Assembly (NCBI GenBank): GCA_008360955.1 | Contig: LUCM01001595.1 | Coordinates: 69,606-133,605, forward strand | Direction of reading: 5' to 3' | From: Fasciolopsis buskii | Taxonomy: Eukaryota; Platyhelminthes; Trematoda; Plagiorchiida; Fasciolidae | Length of the DNA stretch: 64,000 nt | In this document: piece after piece, positions 23,701 through 38,700 of the stretch | How positions within the stretch are numbered: the stretch's first letter is position 1 | Layout: each line of letters begins with the position of its first letter | Made by a program: the position numbers and the translations under genes | The notes under the pieces: generated by a model | What the model saw: the letters and a program-made list of their open reading frames with translations, nothing else | Database searches by the model: none | What the model was told of the DNA's origin: nothing

Positions 23701-26700
23701 AACCTTTTACAAAAACTTGTATCATACTGCTGGTGTGCCGACTGATTAACTTTGATCATTATTAAGATGCGAGATTAGGAATGGTAAACCTGTCAGGTTC
23801 GAGCACAGGTAGTCGAAACGTTGGCGCATTACATCTACCAACAACGCTGTTATTAACATTCTATCATTCACAGGATTTGTAATTTGAATAACATACGTTC
23901 CAAAATTGCGCCTAGGAATATATGGAAGTATTGATATGAACCTTTACAACTAAATAGGTCAAGCAGCAGAGGAACATTCAAATTACCTGAGATTTTAAAA
24001 GTATCAACGTACCAGGTAAATGCTGGCAGCCATAGTTCTTTACTGCAGTCTACAGGGGGGCAGTAATATTGGATATAGGTGTTTGACGGGTCTCGAATCC
24101 ACAAAAGCGGGATAGGAAGATCATCCATTGTCCAGAGAGCGTATCAACCATCTTAAACATTTAAACAATAAGTATCAGTACGAACATCTGAAGTTAGCAC
24201 CCTACGCCGTGTTAGGTTAATTACTTTTGGTATCCATTTGACCCATCAAAACACGTGGGCCTTTTTAACTCCTCGGAGTGCAACTAAATGTTTGACAATT
24301 TGTCAAATATGGTCATGGGTAAAAATTGCTGTCCTAATACTATTACCACGTGGTCGAATGGGATTCCTTGATGGTAAAAATATGAGATTCTAAGGAAAAT
24401 GACAGCGTTCTCAAACAAATGGTTAGTTAAATGCGATAAAAGAACTGCGAACGCCTGATTTCGTTGTTACATAACAATATTTGCGCCTGAAATGGATGTA
24501 TAGTTGCTTGTTACCTGACACTTTGCCACTCATCCGTAAAAAATCAAGGGCCAATCCTTATGATAACAAACTTTGAGACAAATCTAAAATAGGCTCTGTC
24601 TTTCAGAACCAGGGACAAATTGAACTCCCCTTGCATCAATCAAGAGAATGGTGAACATTACGCCATTTCATGAACAATCTTCAGGTGATCAGTATGATTT
24701 TAACTTTCCCTCATAAAAAAGGTGTTTCAGAGACAAATAAGGCTTTATGATAGATTTATTAGGGCTGGTAATAATAATGCATCAGCAAAGCAATATATTT
24801 CACTCTTCCGATCTTCATAGTATTATCACTACCGTGCGCACTATTACGGACAGCTTTGGGAATTATCAGCTAGCTGGATGATTTCAATCAACGTTTCTTC
24901 GTTCTGACGGAGTCATGTTACATTATACCCCACTTCATTGCGACGTAATTATTAACACCACCTGTTAGATCCGGATGACTTAAACCGGCACTGGTAGTGC
25001 CGGGCCGCAGAGTTGACGTGAAAGATGATCCGCATGCAATACTCGCATTCGTCAAACAGCTGACCATGTGACGTTATGGTGACACCGATCAAGAAGTCAC
25101 GTCATTCAGTGACCTTGAGATAGTGCAGTGATATTCCGCCTGGGAAGAATTCAGTATGTATATTTGTGCTCTAGGAGAGACCTTCAGGTGTTAGGAATAC
25201 AAAATACTTGAGATAGTTAGACATCGCGACAAATATAAGTTTATCATGGCCACGGCAAAAGCGATGACAAAAATAAAAGAGCGGACTGAACACAGAAAAA
25301 GGCTTTCGAAGGAATCCGGTCTCTGGTTAGTTTATTTGGTTTAGAAATGCATGCGGCTTCTATCGAAGATAAAAGCAACCGAATATTTGGATATTTTGGT
25401 CAGAGCCATTTGCAGAACGTCCGAGATGACTCCTTTAAGCAGCTGCTAAAAGATGAGGTACATAGTTTTACCACGTCGGAAAATCAGAAAAAACTTACTG
25501 CTGCTTCGAGCCCATGCGATGCAGAAAAGTCAATGGGAGGTTGCATACATCAGTGACGAAAGGTGGCTCAACCCAGAACAATGCTTCTTTGAGAGGATAA
25601 GAAACCAAAATATCATGGTTGTTTATAAAGTCTTGTGAATGAAAGCGAGCAACTTTTCAGAAGCATAATCACATCGGAGGGGCGTCTTCTGCCTGTGGTA
25701 ATATTTGATCACACAAAAGCTATTTTTTAGTTTGATAACGTATCAGTTTGAGACCGAAATGTAAGTAAATCTTCGCTATTGTGTTAGTCATCAAAACACT
25801 GAGACCGATATTTGGCATAGATCTCAATCGTATAGAAAATATTACAAGTGATTTGATTCAAAGAGTTAAAAAAAGATTTATCTTGCTAGTGAGCAGAAAA
25901 TTAATGCGTAGCTGATCAAACAGTGGTACGAACTTCATCAGGAACTCATTCAGGATCCGACAAAAAATTCTGTTATGGTCCGTGGAATTCGTGAATCTAA
26001 GTGATCAGTGCACCAAATAATGGGCCAGCTTTAACCACCGCGGCATGACATATTTTTTGTTTGACGTGCATCACAAAGGTTGTCGAATTTAAATTAAGGA
26101 CCAAGGTGTATTTGACGAAAGAGGAAACTTTACTTGGTGGAGAAAATGAGGTCAACAGACATTTTGACCAACAATTATTTTGAAGCGCTACCCAAATTTA
26201 TTGATTATTAGACTTGGTGGTATACTGCAATATTTTGATCTGAACTGGTTACCTTGCTAATGCCGATGTATGTGTTAGTAGTAGGAGATAGAATGTTTTC
26301 ATGAAATAATTCACCATGTGATATCATGGCTCAATTCACCATAAAGAAACCATGGAAGCACTGTACAGCTGTTTCACCCTTGTTAGGAATCATCGGCAGT
26401 GCATATCCACCGCGCCCTAACTGGGACGCGAACCCGAACAGGGACGAACGATTCTGAGTCGAACGCCTTAGCCATTACGCTACCGGGCAGGCTCCGAACG
26501 GTTTGTTGAACTTCATTACATGATGTTGCACCTATCCGTCACTGATTTGCACGGCCACGGGTCGCCAGTGCACGCAATCGACTAACACTGATTGGTGACT
26601 TCGCTGCAGGAAGCCTCAGTACGACGAAGGCTTTGGATACGACCTACAGAACTTGGTACTTGGTATGTGTTAGCAGGAGTTCGCGTCCCAGTTCCGGTGC

Positions 26701-29700
26701 GGTGGATGTGCACTGCTGATGATTCTTAACAAGAATTAAACAGCTGTACAGTGCTTCCATGGTTTGTTAATGGTCAGTTGAATGATGACATCTCATGGTG
26801 AATTATTTCATGGTGCCGATGTGTTAAGCATACGTCCGGAAAATTTCACTGATGTATAAGTTTTACCTAGTAGTGACTCATTTATTCAAGCTTGTAAATA
26901 TGCTGTTTGCTGAGCAAGGTAGAAAATTCATCGGTAGACGTGATGATGCGAGAAATGTTCTACTTCTGTTCGAAGACGCTTAAGTTTCCATGGTTAATGA
27001 ACCTGTATGGAGCAAGATTCGGAGTATACCAAGAAAGCGATCAGCCTTACAGAATTTTTATGTAGAATTTCTAAAAGTAAATAATAAGGCCATCTGCAGG
27101 GAGCACAGACTGCCAAAGTTTTGATTACTGTGGATAACTTTAATCAACCCATGTTTACCCCCACCCCTTTGAAGAACGTTAATCACAACAATCAAAACGT
27201 CTGTCTATTACACTTCTGAATAACGTTTGAAAATCTACGTCCACGAGTTTTGTTCAATAAACGCTACGTAGGTTCTACTTTTGTGGAAAATTTAGTTTCT
27301 GACATTGCCTTTACCTGGCCATGCGTCGAGACCCCAGGGACTCAGGGAAATTAGAGGCAGCATACCATAAATAATGGAAAAGATGCCAATGGTTTAAATT
27401 AATGTGAAATAAAAGCCAGCAGATGGAAATGAAGCCAGATAATCAGGGGAATTTAAGGTTCTGAGTGTTTAACTTTCACTAAATGAATATTCATTTCAGT
27501 TATACAGGCCAATCTGTCCTTGTTTTTATTTCGTTGCGCAAAGCTTTAAGGTCTTTGGTCCTTCTCAATGCTTCTTCTCTCATTTAGTTAGACTTGCGGT
27601 AATACTTCAGAAGAAACTTGAATTGGAGTATCAAAGATTCGTTCTCAAAAATCGAAGACGGCCTTTTTAAGATATATATATCTATATATATGGAAATAAA
27701 TGGCCTAACTCTACTCGCTCGACATAAAATTTGACAATGAAAATCTGAAATATTTTTAACAGTTCACAAACGATACACAGTCCTCCCGACTCAAGCATAA
27801 TTTGCTAGTAATATAATCAACATTCAATAATTAAGTACGGACACTTGCTTTCTAAATCCAACAACAAAAGGAATTATGCGCCGACGTTGTACGTTCAAAA
27901 GTTTGTCAAAGAAAAAGGATGCCAAACAGCTTTGTGGCTATATGGTCCAAATGAGAACTTAACAGAAGCTGGTACCATGAATATTTTTCTCTATTGGACA
28001 AATGAAAATGGAGGTAAGTAATAATTTTAGAATTTGCACCGAATTAATTTTTCAGCGATCGCTTATTTAATTTGCATTCTGATATGAAGTTAATCGTGTT
28101 TTGGCCGTTCTTGTATTATTGATATCACTCTGCGTTGACTGTCTGAGAAACCACTTGCGAATTCGTTTGATTATAAATTTTGTTGCAAGTCCCCCATTTG
28201 TTGCGTTCCTGTGAAAAGACCCATTCGTATCAATGGCTTTTGTGTCCTCAACTAGTGTTTTTTAAGATCATTAATTTTTCAGTAAATGCGATATATATAA
28301 GCAACAGAATTTCTCCTGAATTCCACGCGAATAAGGGATAAATGCTCAAGTGGAGCTGAATGATAAATAGTTTGACCAGTTTTTTAATTTAATGACAAAA
28401 TAACTGACTGAATGTTTCATAACAAGTAGTTCTTTGATGACGTCTTTTGTATTTTGTTTTTAAACTAGACTAAACTTACGCAGATCTGAGCTGCACTTTG
28501 GGGCGATCAAGTACTAGAAACTTTGGATGAATGATTCAACTGAATGCGCACGTCAAAACATACTTGTTGCATAGAAATATCCAACAAGTACAACAGAGAC
28601 AATACGAATCAGGACGACATTTATAATTAACACAACCTATAGCACTAGCAGGTTTTGACTGTCGATTTTTCAATGCTCAAAATTATTCATATGTAATCCA
28701 TCACTTCACTTCGGTTCTTAAAATCGGATTTGGATCAAAATGACATGCTGCTCAATGAACTGTATAAGTTCAACTATTGTTGATATCTCTGATGTCTTTG
28801 GTTGCATCTTCCTAGGTCTCATCTATATTTTAGGTGAACAAACTTCATTGACCAAGTATCATTCTTATAATCCATTGTGGTAGTATAATTCTCTATCAAA
28901 ACGATAGCACTGTAACTGCGATAATGTGACGTGATAGCTTTGATATCAACTAATTATTTACGCTTGTTTTGTACGTGATGGTTCCCATCCCGAAGGATTT
29001 AATGTAGAACTTGCAATGTTTTTAATGGAATGGCCGTGTGAGACAATTTTCTCTATTGTTTACATAGCCTCAGTGTTTCATTGTTCCCATATTGCCCGTA
29101 CCATTAAATGGCTTTGGGACCATGCATCTACACTGAACAGTGTAACCTACCTTGTGCCGTTTGATTAACAATGTATGTGCACTGGTGAATCTGCCTGATC
29201 ACATCACATTAAACTCAGGGTTAACTGTGTGGGTTCATCTTAGTAGAATTATCACGGTCGTCTTCAGATCGAGACCACATATTAGCAGTCGATAAGCTAA
29301 TGTCTACGGTTTTCCTTGCATGATAGGTCATTAGTACAGCTTCTCTGAAAATGTATACAGTGGTGGACATATAAATTGAAAATTTATTCTGGTATGGAAA
29401 GCATTGCAGCCGGAGTGCGCGTATTTTATACAATCAAGTTAAACTCGAAGTATATCAAGGAAAGTTTTGCGCGTTGTGAAACTTTTGGTTCGACTGGTGT
29501 GATTCAGGAAATTGATAACTATTTGAAGTTTTGGTTTCTCTCATCAGTCAAATCGTCAGCTGATTACCAACGTTTACGAAAATTGCTCCGCCAAACACCG
29601 ACCGTGTACATAAAACAGTAATTCATTTTCTTAAATGCAGGATGTAAATGATTTTTAACAGAATCTGGGATTATTCTGATACCCAAAGCAGAAATCGTGT

Positions 29701-32700
29701 GGACAGTTTTGCTATCCAGGTAAATTAGGACGATGGTAACTTCAAGCCTGTAGCACTGAACAAAGAAAACATCTAATAAGTATCGTCATACCTTGCCAAC
29801 TAATGTCATTTTACTGAATTGTGCCAGCAGCAGAAACAAACTGGTGAAAATTTTGCATTGCACCTTGGCACTTTCTCAAATCAAGCTTAAATTGGTGCAG
29901 AATTCCGTTGTACAAACCAGAATTTCGATCAGCCTATCCACCAACGCAAGGAGGTTCATGAAATCCTATGGAAATGATTAATCAAAATTTGTGCACCTTG
30001 ATCGGCAGGCTCGGGCAGACCAACTCCAACAAATACCGCTATCGATGGCTTATTTATATGCAAAATTTTCTCAGTCTGTACCATTTTTAATTATAACTTT
30101 GTTCTCGATTTTACTTGTCACGTGTAGTTTCTTCTTCGGAGTTCTAATAAAGTGATTCGCTTGTCTGACACTACAGAAAAGTGGTTCAACAAAACCCGAG
30201 CGAGAGATGCAAGCGTATATAGATCCACCATAAGAAATGAAGATTACCCAGAAGTTGACTTTACAGAAAATATTATGCTTCTGAATCAGAAGGGATACCT
30301 CTGTTCTTTACCAAGGACGACGGAAGTTTTCTTTTTTGACTTACCAAATTGCTGAGATTAGTAAGGTTCCGGAGGACCGATACAAAGTGGCAATAGGGTT
30401 AACTCACAGGAATTCGCAGATTCGTCTAGGAAAGTAACGAAGAAAGGACTTCATTGGGAATTTTATCCAGACGACTGACAATAATTGTTCTGTGTCGATA
30501 AATCAGTGCAACAAGACATTCATAACCAGGTTACCTCGGTTTATTGGGTAAAGTGATTGGAAATGGACTGTTTGAACACGTGGTCAGCACAGGTCATTGA
30601 GTTCATATTGCAAATCGACTTACAGGCATCCGTAAACCTATACCAATTTTACTCGTTCAGAAATGTCAACGTTTCTATGACTGAGTTAATTTCGTGTATA
30701 ATTATCACCGCGAGCCGTAAAATGAATAAAAATGACGAACTGGTTGTTGCCTGCTATCCTGACCGGAAAGTATGTGAAATGGATATTTCTGGGAACTTGT
30801 ATGCGTGAATAATAAACGGTCTTCAAGATCGGACGTAAGTTTATTGTTCACATCTCCATGGAGGCAAAAATCTCTTACAGACCCATCTCCTAAGAATGGA
30901 GTTTAACACAACACAGCCTTCCTAGAGTACCGAATGAAAAAATGCCCAAAACAGACTCATTTCCCTTTCAATACTTTTATTTGCATTGCCTAGTCTAAGT
31001 CGACTTCGTCAAAATTTGGCCTGTCACTTTTCAACTTTTTGGCTGAGACATTCTTGAAAACTGCTTTATCGTAATGCGAATGTAGGGCATCGGTATTTTT
31101 CGGAACAAAGAGCTTTCTGCACTAGAACGTGCGAACGAAGGCAATTTCAGCTCTAGTACGTTTGGAATTGAAATGGGAAATATTTGGCATATGAGTAAGA
31201 TTTTTGAAGCCGATTTGAAATCAGTCTTGATACTAAAATCAATACATGTAAATGGTTATCAGCACTTATAAGCTTTATGAGCAAGTGGATACGGGCATTA
31301 GTATTCTATATCTAGTTACTATCTCTCTCATAACAATAAGCAAAATGCAAAATGGGCAAAATCAATCATCTCAATCAGAAAATGACCGCAAACTACAATT
31401 ACAGGCACAATGTATATCACTTAAAATCGATTACTTCGTAAACATCTTTCTAAGTCAGCCATTTGTTGTCTCCATTAATCTAGATGAATATATTTTGGAA
31501 CATGGAACTTACGATGGTATTTATAAAGCCACGGATCACCCTTTTGTCACATTTTGCTTCCCGATACCAATAGGTAGAAGCTGTTATTCAATAATAGTAC
31601 ATCTAGAACCAAATAAAATTATTATATCCGGGAGATGTCGGTAAATGCCATGCTTATGAGTTGTTTACGGTTTACTAGTTGCAAAAATCAACGTAAAGCA
31701 CTGTCAGTCATTAAGAAGTAATCAACTCCTGATGGTATCCGAAACACTTATCCATGCTGCAAAAAGATAGCCAGAATAAAGTTCTTTCAAGTCTAAATGA
31801 TCGGATGGATTTTGTCCACAGGTGGGTTTAATGTTTCCTCCTTTGAAACGGCGATAGCTAATTTTGTCCAGCATAAAGTTTGACTCTGAGATTGTTTAAT
31901 CTGTAAGGGCGGCTGTTTGTAGGAACGCCTCAACCTGAGTACTTTGGAATGTAACTCTTGTTTTCACACAACTGATAAACCATAATCTACTAGTGATTGT
32001 TTTAATTCCCAATCTTCCCAGTTATGGGAAATCACTAGAAATAGCAACGTGTAGAATTTGTATTCCCGTGAGTTTTTTAAATGTGATACGGTTAACTTTA
32101 AGGCAAGATGCCAGTGGGTAGACGTTTTGCTTAGTATGACTTAACGTATGATAGATATTGGAAGGTCTTTGAACGCAAAGAAACGTCTTTCTAATTTTTC
32201 GCTTCATGCATTTGCGTATATGCACCAAACAGAAAGGGTACAACTATCTTATTGCCTATAGTGGATTAACGAAAACGCAACAACGTATACAGCCTGAAGA
32301 TCGACTGAAATTTTGCGGCCGGTGGAATAGGCTTGAACAAAATTGTACTGAATTTGTGAAAGGTGGCACGGGAGGATAAGCACGCAAAACAGCGGCGTTT
32401 TGATGGAAATCCGTTACGCGGGAAAGACCGTCATCATAATCGTTCAGCGTTAAACACAACAGCAAGCCGCCCTGGCCGCTCCCTTTTCCCCAGGGCTAAA
32501 AGTTTCTACAAAAAGAATGAATATCCAAGGGGAACACGGAGTGGTCCTAGACACACAGGGAAGTATAAGAAGGCTGCAAAAGCCAACACAGAACACAATC
32601 TCACTGTACAAATGCGCTGTTTCAATCATTCCGATTCGATAGAAGATGGCAATGCGATCGAAACTGTTCACGGTTCACTGACAAATCCTTCGGTGTCTCC

Positions 32701-35700
32701 AGCCGGCTGGTTCACGGGTCTTTCGAACCACAACCACGAAGAAGTGAGACAGCTAATTTACCGAAGTTCGGTGTGCATTCTCTCACTCCACGTTACGACA
32801 TCATGTACTGACCGCCACACTGCCTTTTCCAATCCATGATGTCAACGCAAATTAGGGTGCGGTATGGTAGACGAGTGTTCGTCATACGCAACACGTGACC
32901 CGACCAGCATAGCCTACGGATTTTCATACGCCGAGACAAGGCATTCTCAGAACTGGCATCTAGTACTAGATTCCTGACCTCCACATTACTCACCCGGTCA
33001 CTCCATCCAATCCTAGTCACACTACGTAAAAATCGGTTGTCGAAAACCAACCGACGAACATCGCCCACACGCATACTCCACGTCTCGCAACCGTACAAGA
33101 GAAATGAGCAAACTGCGGCACTGTACACATGGCCCTTCACTTTCACTGAAATATTAGGTCGACGCCACAAGTGCTTCAATCCAGCGTAAGCTGGTCGAGC
33201 CTTTGATATGCCCACTTCTACTGTCGTGCTACCATCGTTCGACACGCAGCTCCCAAGGTAACTGAAAAGGTCCACAATCGTTAGTTCTCTCCACCCAGTA
33301 TCACGTTCGACACTACTGTCGTCCAGTCCTGTAACAGTACTTTGCACTTTGAAGGTGCAAAGCACATTCCGAACCGAGCAACCGATCTCGACAGTTTATC
33401 TAGTGCCCGCTGTGCATGGTGCGCAGACTCGAACAGGCACACGACGTCGTCTGCGTAATCTAGGTCGCATAGCTTTCCTCCACTTCCCAGTCCGACTCCT
33501 ACATCCCGGAGACCCCCAAAAGCATCTTCCATCACCTCGTCCATGACGAAGTTGAACAGAAATGGAGAGATGGGACACCCTTGTCAAACGCCACTAGTCG
33601 TTTTGAATGAACTTGACAGTTCACCGTATACTACAACGCGACTATAGGTATGCGTGTGCAATGCTCGCAACAGGTTTACGATCTTCGCTGGCATACCTAT
33701 CCGGTGAAGAGCACTGAATACCACTGTCCGATTTACTAAGTCAAACGCGCCTTTCGATTCCAAAAAGACTACAATCTTAGGGTGGCGGTGTGTGGCACTT
33801 TTCGGGTAACTGCTGGGAGTGCATATCTGGTCGATGCAACCTCGATCTAGACAAAATCCGGCCTGCTGTCCACGGATGTTACCTCCGTGAACAGGTATCA
33901 AATCACAGAGCACAATCGAAGCTAAGAACTTGGGAACTATCAGAATTAAATTAATTCCACGATGATGGATAGAGTCACTCTGTTTGCCCTTCTTGAAATG
34001 GGTATAATCAGTGGCCCACCCCATGTAAACGGGATATGCTCCTCGTTCAGTTTGTCTTTAAAGAACGCTAGATCTGGGACAACACGCTACACAAGTCCCC
34101 AAATGCACCGCCTGCTTGATTTGATCTCACTGCTCGTCCAAGTACTTAGTTACTCGAATAGCTTCTGTTGATAGCTGTTGCGAATAGCCGAATCACACCG
34201 ACGCTCGACCAGATGTTCGAAAGCCAATCGGGTTTGTGGCCTGCGTCGATGGCCGTTGAGCTGAAGTAAAAATCACATTAAAGCTAACGCACGATCCGAT
34301 TCGACGTACATGGTCCAGTACGATCTACATTCCTTGACCGAACAGCGCCAGCGGTAGCGTGCTGCAATATGATCGATCTGACTCAGACTCTCTGTCGAGT
34401 TAGAGCGCCATGTCGCTGTGTGACACGATCTGTCTCGAAAATTCATTCTAAAAAGGAATAAATTATTGTCCGCACAAAATTGGGGAAGCATTTCTCCATT
34501 ATTTGCACTCTCAGCGGGCAAGGCGCAGCCTAAACAGACTCCCGGTGCATTCAGTTTCCAACTTGTGTACCGAAATTGTCTGCCACCACTGTAATGTCAG
34601 AACCTTTGCACTTACCAACAAGAGTGACGAGCTCGTCGCAAAACTGGTCCTTTTACATGTCAGTACCGCAGTCTGTTGGTACGTATGCCGAGATAACAAA
34701 TAAACTGCGCTTAAAACCGCTATCCTTCCGGACGGTGACTGGTCCGTGCAGTCTCACGGCGCACAAGCGACTGTTGACCAGGATCCAGTCTAAAAGGGCT
34801 GCTTCAGCCTTCTCACTCAAGACTATTCCTACACCACGTTGACCCATAGCTTGAGCTGCTTCATCTCCTGAAGTACGCAGGAAATACCTTAATGAGACAT
34901 TAGGCGTAATCACTTGAATTACTCTACTCTACTGGAATTCTGATTTCTTGTCTCTCTCACGCAGCAAACATCAATCGAAAGTGAGTCCACTGTCAGAGCC
35001 AAACACGCCTGTTGGCCAGCCTGCATTAAAGTGCACACATTGAAGGAACCGAGATTCAGAGGCTGACGAGGCTTGAGAAAATTTGAGCTAACAGACTGAA
35101 AACCACCTACTACACTATTTCACAATCAACCGTTGCGGGTATCGGACGTGTTACCATTGGAGACACTATGAGCAGGCAGAGCGGGCAAAAACATTGGGTT
35201 GGAGACAAGAGACAGGTTGAATAAACGAGAGGGAACTCTGAGCAGTAGCATACTTATCAGTACCCACTCCACTTGCGCTCGATGCAATGGGCATCACGGT
35301 TCTGATTATGCTGCGCGATGACCGATGCAGTATGGCGTGTAACTCTTGGGGAATAATGGGCGGGTACTGCTAGGGAGTCCAGCCACTAAGCAGAAGAACG
35401 ATTAGGGTTCTCGACCAAGCCCTTGGTTCTGACAAGGACCTGACCGCAAGGCAGCGGGGCATGGCTGAGTGGAAGCGCATTTACTTGGATCAACTATTCT
35501 TTCATTCGTTTTTCCGACTGAGCTGCTAACTCAGATTAAATCCCGACTTGAAGGACCAGGAGATTACTTCGTCAGGCCTCTACCCGTTGACCTCCCAGGC
35601 ATGATTGAATCGTCGGCTTGAGATAAACTATCCTGGATCGTTCGTTGAATCATGAAGGCACGCACGCTGTCACATCACGTCAAGGTTCAGTCTCTTTGTG

Positions 35701-38700
35701 ATGGGCGGAAATGACCATCGCCTAAATTTTCCTGGCCAAGTCCAAAACAACGATTCCAAAACCCTTCGTTACTTACTCAGTCGAATTGGTATGCAATCGA
35801 TAATTAGACTAAGCTATACACAATCTTTTGATGTTAACCGTCAATTTTGCCAGGATTGAATTTAAGGATTTTTCGAAGTCAGTTAGTTAACCGACGTCGA
35901 CTCGCTCTTTTAGATCGCACTTTTGAACATTGTCACTGTTTACTTGAAAAAAGAGAAGCCTGATCCACTCTCCTTCTTGACCATCACCTCATAATGCGAT
36001 GTGCATTCTAGAGGTCAGTCGCCAATGTTCTAAAGCCCTCACCTTAGTTTTGGCTTAATGCGTTGCGGTTTTGGAGCCATGCAACTTTGTCAACTAGTTT
36101 ATTCACTCTGAAGTAAATAAACACGAGTAACTTCTGAATAGTTTGACTAGCCCCATATTTTGCCATGGATGTGAATGACATTCAGTCAACAGTAGAGAAC
36201 GGAGCATGTTTATCAATATCAAGCGGAATTAACGGTCACGAAGGAATGAATTTGTGTCATGTGTTGTCAAGTTTGCGAGGAATCGTTTGTTCGTAGCAAC
36301 TGAAGTTCGATTTGAGTGACTTTTGGTCATCTAATCAGATTCTTGCGAGTACACGCGGCAGTTTTATTCAAAAATAATGTTTTGTTAAGGCATCCAGCTA
36401 CTAGTCGTCATTTAAGAGTCACTGATAACGAGTGGGTGAAACAAATGCAAAAGAAATATTATGACGAAAAATATGTTACAGATAAAATTGCGAATCCGAA
36501 ACCCGAATACGGCGCAATTTTGTTGTGATATCTTGTACGATTTCATGGCGAAAACGTTATGGTAAGTAACACCTAGACACGATTACTGATCGCTTTTGTC
36601 GTAAAGTAATTATGAAGTCAGTTTTGGCCTTGGTCTCGGTTGGTGTTTCCCGCCTTCCTGGTTGGGGCCCAGAAGATGAGAACTATTGTTGGTTGGAGAG
36701 GCTGAGAGATGTGGCTCAGGACCTAAGCAGGCGGCACGAATTCTGCGTGGCCTGTTTGTGGAAATCATTTCTCTAGAAATAATCCGAAAACAACAAAAAA
36801 AATCACAAAACGTTTACGGTGGGACCACAAGAAACACTTGGTTTCTTATGGTTCATTATTTACCCCCTTGTTTGTCCACATTTGAAGAATTTTATTTGAC
36901 ATGTTGACACCATGCTTGCTTTCAAGCCGGAGTAGTTTATATGTATATATATGTATATATATACATATATTTATATACACTGATCGCCTTCCTGACATAC
37001 TCATGAGTGTCTTCGATTTTTTTTACTCGAAAGATGCACGTTGCAATTCCGAAATGCACTTGCGACATCCGAAGTACGTAATCACTGTTCAGATCTCAGA
37101 TCCAACCTTGTTCAGTCATTTCACTCCGCTTATCAAGTTTCGTTTCGGGATCGCTGTGAGCTTTCGAGCAGAGCATGTGATGTTACGCCGGATCCCCGTC
37201 AACAATCATTCGTGTACAGTTCGGTCGACCGATTCTGGGTGTGTCAGTAACAATCGATTGAAGCAGCTTTGTCTAATCGTCGTAATTGTGTGTGCGCCCG
37301 CTGAGTCAAAGGCTAGCTCAATCGAAACTTATCCCGTTTACTTCGAAAAATGCTTTTAACGGACGTTTGGTTACTGGTGTTTTACGCCCAACTTAGCTAC
37401 TAAACGGCGACAGAACAGTACTTCAGAGGCACATTTTCTGTTCGGCTGAACACACCGATGACTACTAAAGCTTCATTCTGTTATCTTCTAACTGCCGTTT
37501 CTTTCTGGCTAGCACTAACTTTTGCCATAGCAAGCGGTATAGGCTAATCTGGCTCCTCCTTCGCATCCAAGATGTTGGACTGAGACTAATCGAATTGCCA
37601 TGGGTTACCACCGGCGTGGACCAATCAGGGATTGTCAGCCATTCCGGTCCACACCTGTGGGTTCAGACCATGCTTTGGTACGTGCTCCGTCTTTTGTGCA
37701 CCTAGTTTGTGACCATAGCAGCACGAATACCACCTGCCCAGCACAGCTGATTCCAAATAGTCAACGATTTGGTTTCCATTGGGAACTTCTAACACAGCTT
37801 TTGTCATGATGAAATCCCCAGGATTTGAGCGAACGCAGAGACCAAAAGAAAAACTTCCACACTCATCAGCAATCGCCACTAGAACTGCAGGCCGTGTGAA
37901 CCTCAGAAATGGTGTATATCCTCGACTTCAGCTGCTCTTCTGGACGCTCGCAGTCCCGGCCCCCGGGTGTCATATACAGTGAAACGCATAACCCCCTACC
38001 ACCAAATTCAGCTGACCATGAGCGTGGTAAATGACTGCGAACAGAAGTGGATAGGGAGATGTAGGGGAACTAGAAAAAGATCCAGCTACCAGCACTAGCT
38101 GTGAAGTTTGCTGATTGAATAAAAGTACTGGTCCACAGAAGCCAAGTGTAAACGAGGTCATCAAGGAATCCGATAGCTCACTGATTCACTCTCAGTAGCG
38201 TTTGCTGGAGCTTTGGGGCAGAAAACTTTAGGGAAAAGTTTGGTTGGCCCACCGTCACAGTGAACCCCACACCTATGCCTGTGACTGAAACACTGTAGGT
38301 AGATATCAATCTTCCATCAAAAAGATAGGTTTGCTGAAAAAGCATGAGGCAGTTAGACCAGGGGGGTCACTTTCATCCTTCTTGGAAGGTAGTGACGAAT
38401 TGTTAGCATCGGAGCGAACAAATCTGCTGAAATCAATCTAGGCAGGAGAAGTGATTTCTGAGGACTGGAGTAAATCGACAGCTTTAGCTATTTTCAAGAA
38501 ATGATAGACTCATATGAAAATCAGTGTCTAAATGAGAACTGAGTCCAAACAGCTCTGTCGACTATCTAGCACCCGCAAAAAGTGTGCGTAAAAGTCAGTA
38601 GGATATCTGATCAATTCAGGTTATGTCAACCAGGTTTGCGCTTTGTGGCATATCTTGGAAAGTAGATAAATATCCTATAGATCCACGATCTCTTACTTTG

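Larger units (their letters stand above)
17764..27870 (+). other. BCAT intron 5 (10.1 kb)
   Basis: AT-rich intron bounded by TC|GTAAGT and AAAAG|G. It contains the 314-bp inverted repeat at 19894-20549, the foldback element at 26270-26813, a run of ten G at 21671-21680 and short ATATAT tracts near 18540. An antisense exon-like ORF lies at 23987-24128. Nothing else was recognised. Confidence 0.85.
32270..35715 (-). mobile_element. RTE-like non-LTR retrotransposon, copy A, near full length, decayed
   Basis: Read on the - strand, a 5' region (about 35715-35075) is followed by an APE-type endonuclease (about 35070-34270), a reverse transcriptase (about 34024-32640) and a 3' UTR. The single endonuclease-RT reading frame is typical of RTE-clade elements such as trematode SR2. 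The 5' region aligns with copy B at 60150-60570. Stops and frameshifts split the ORF. A 3' boundary near 32270 is estimated, and no target duplication was found. It lies inside BCAT intron 6, antisense to the gene. Confidence 0.85.

Noticed and set aside
31252..31644. A 130-codon ORF in BCAT intron 6
   Set aside because: No recognisable family, AT-rich composition and no splice or start context; consistent with chance.
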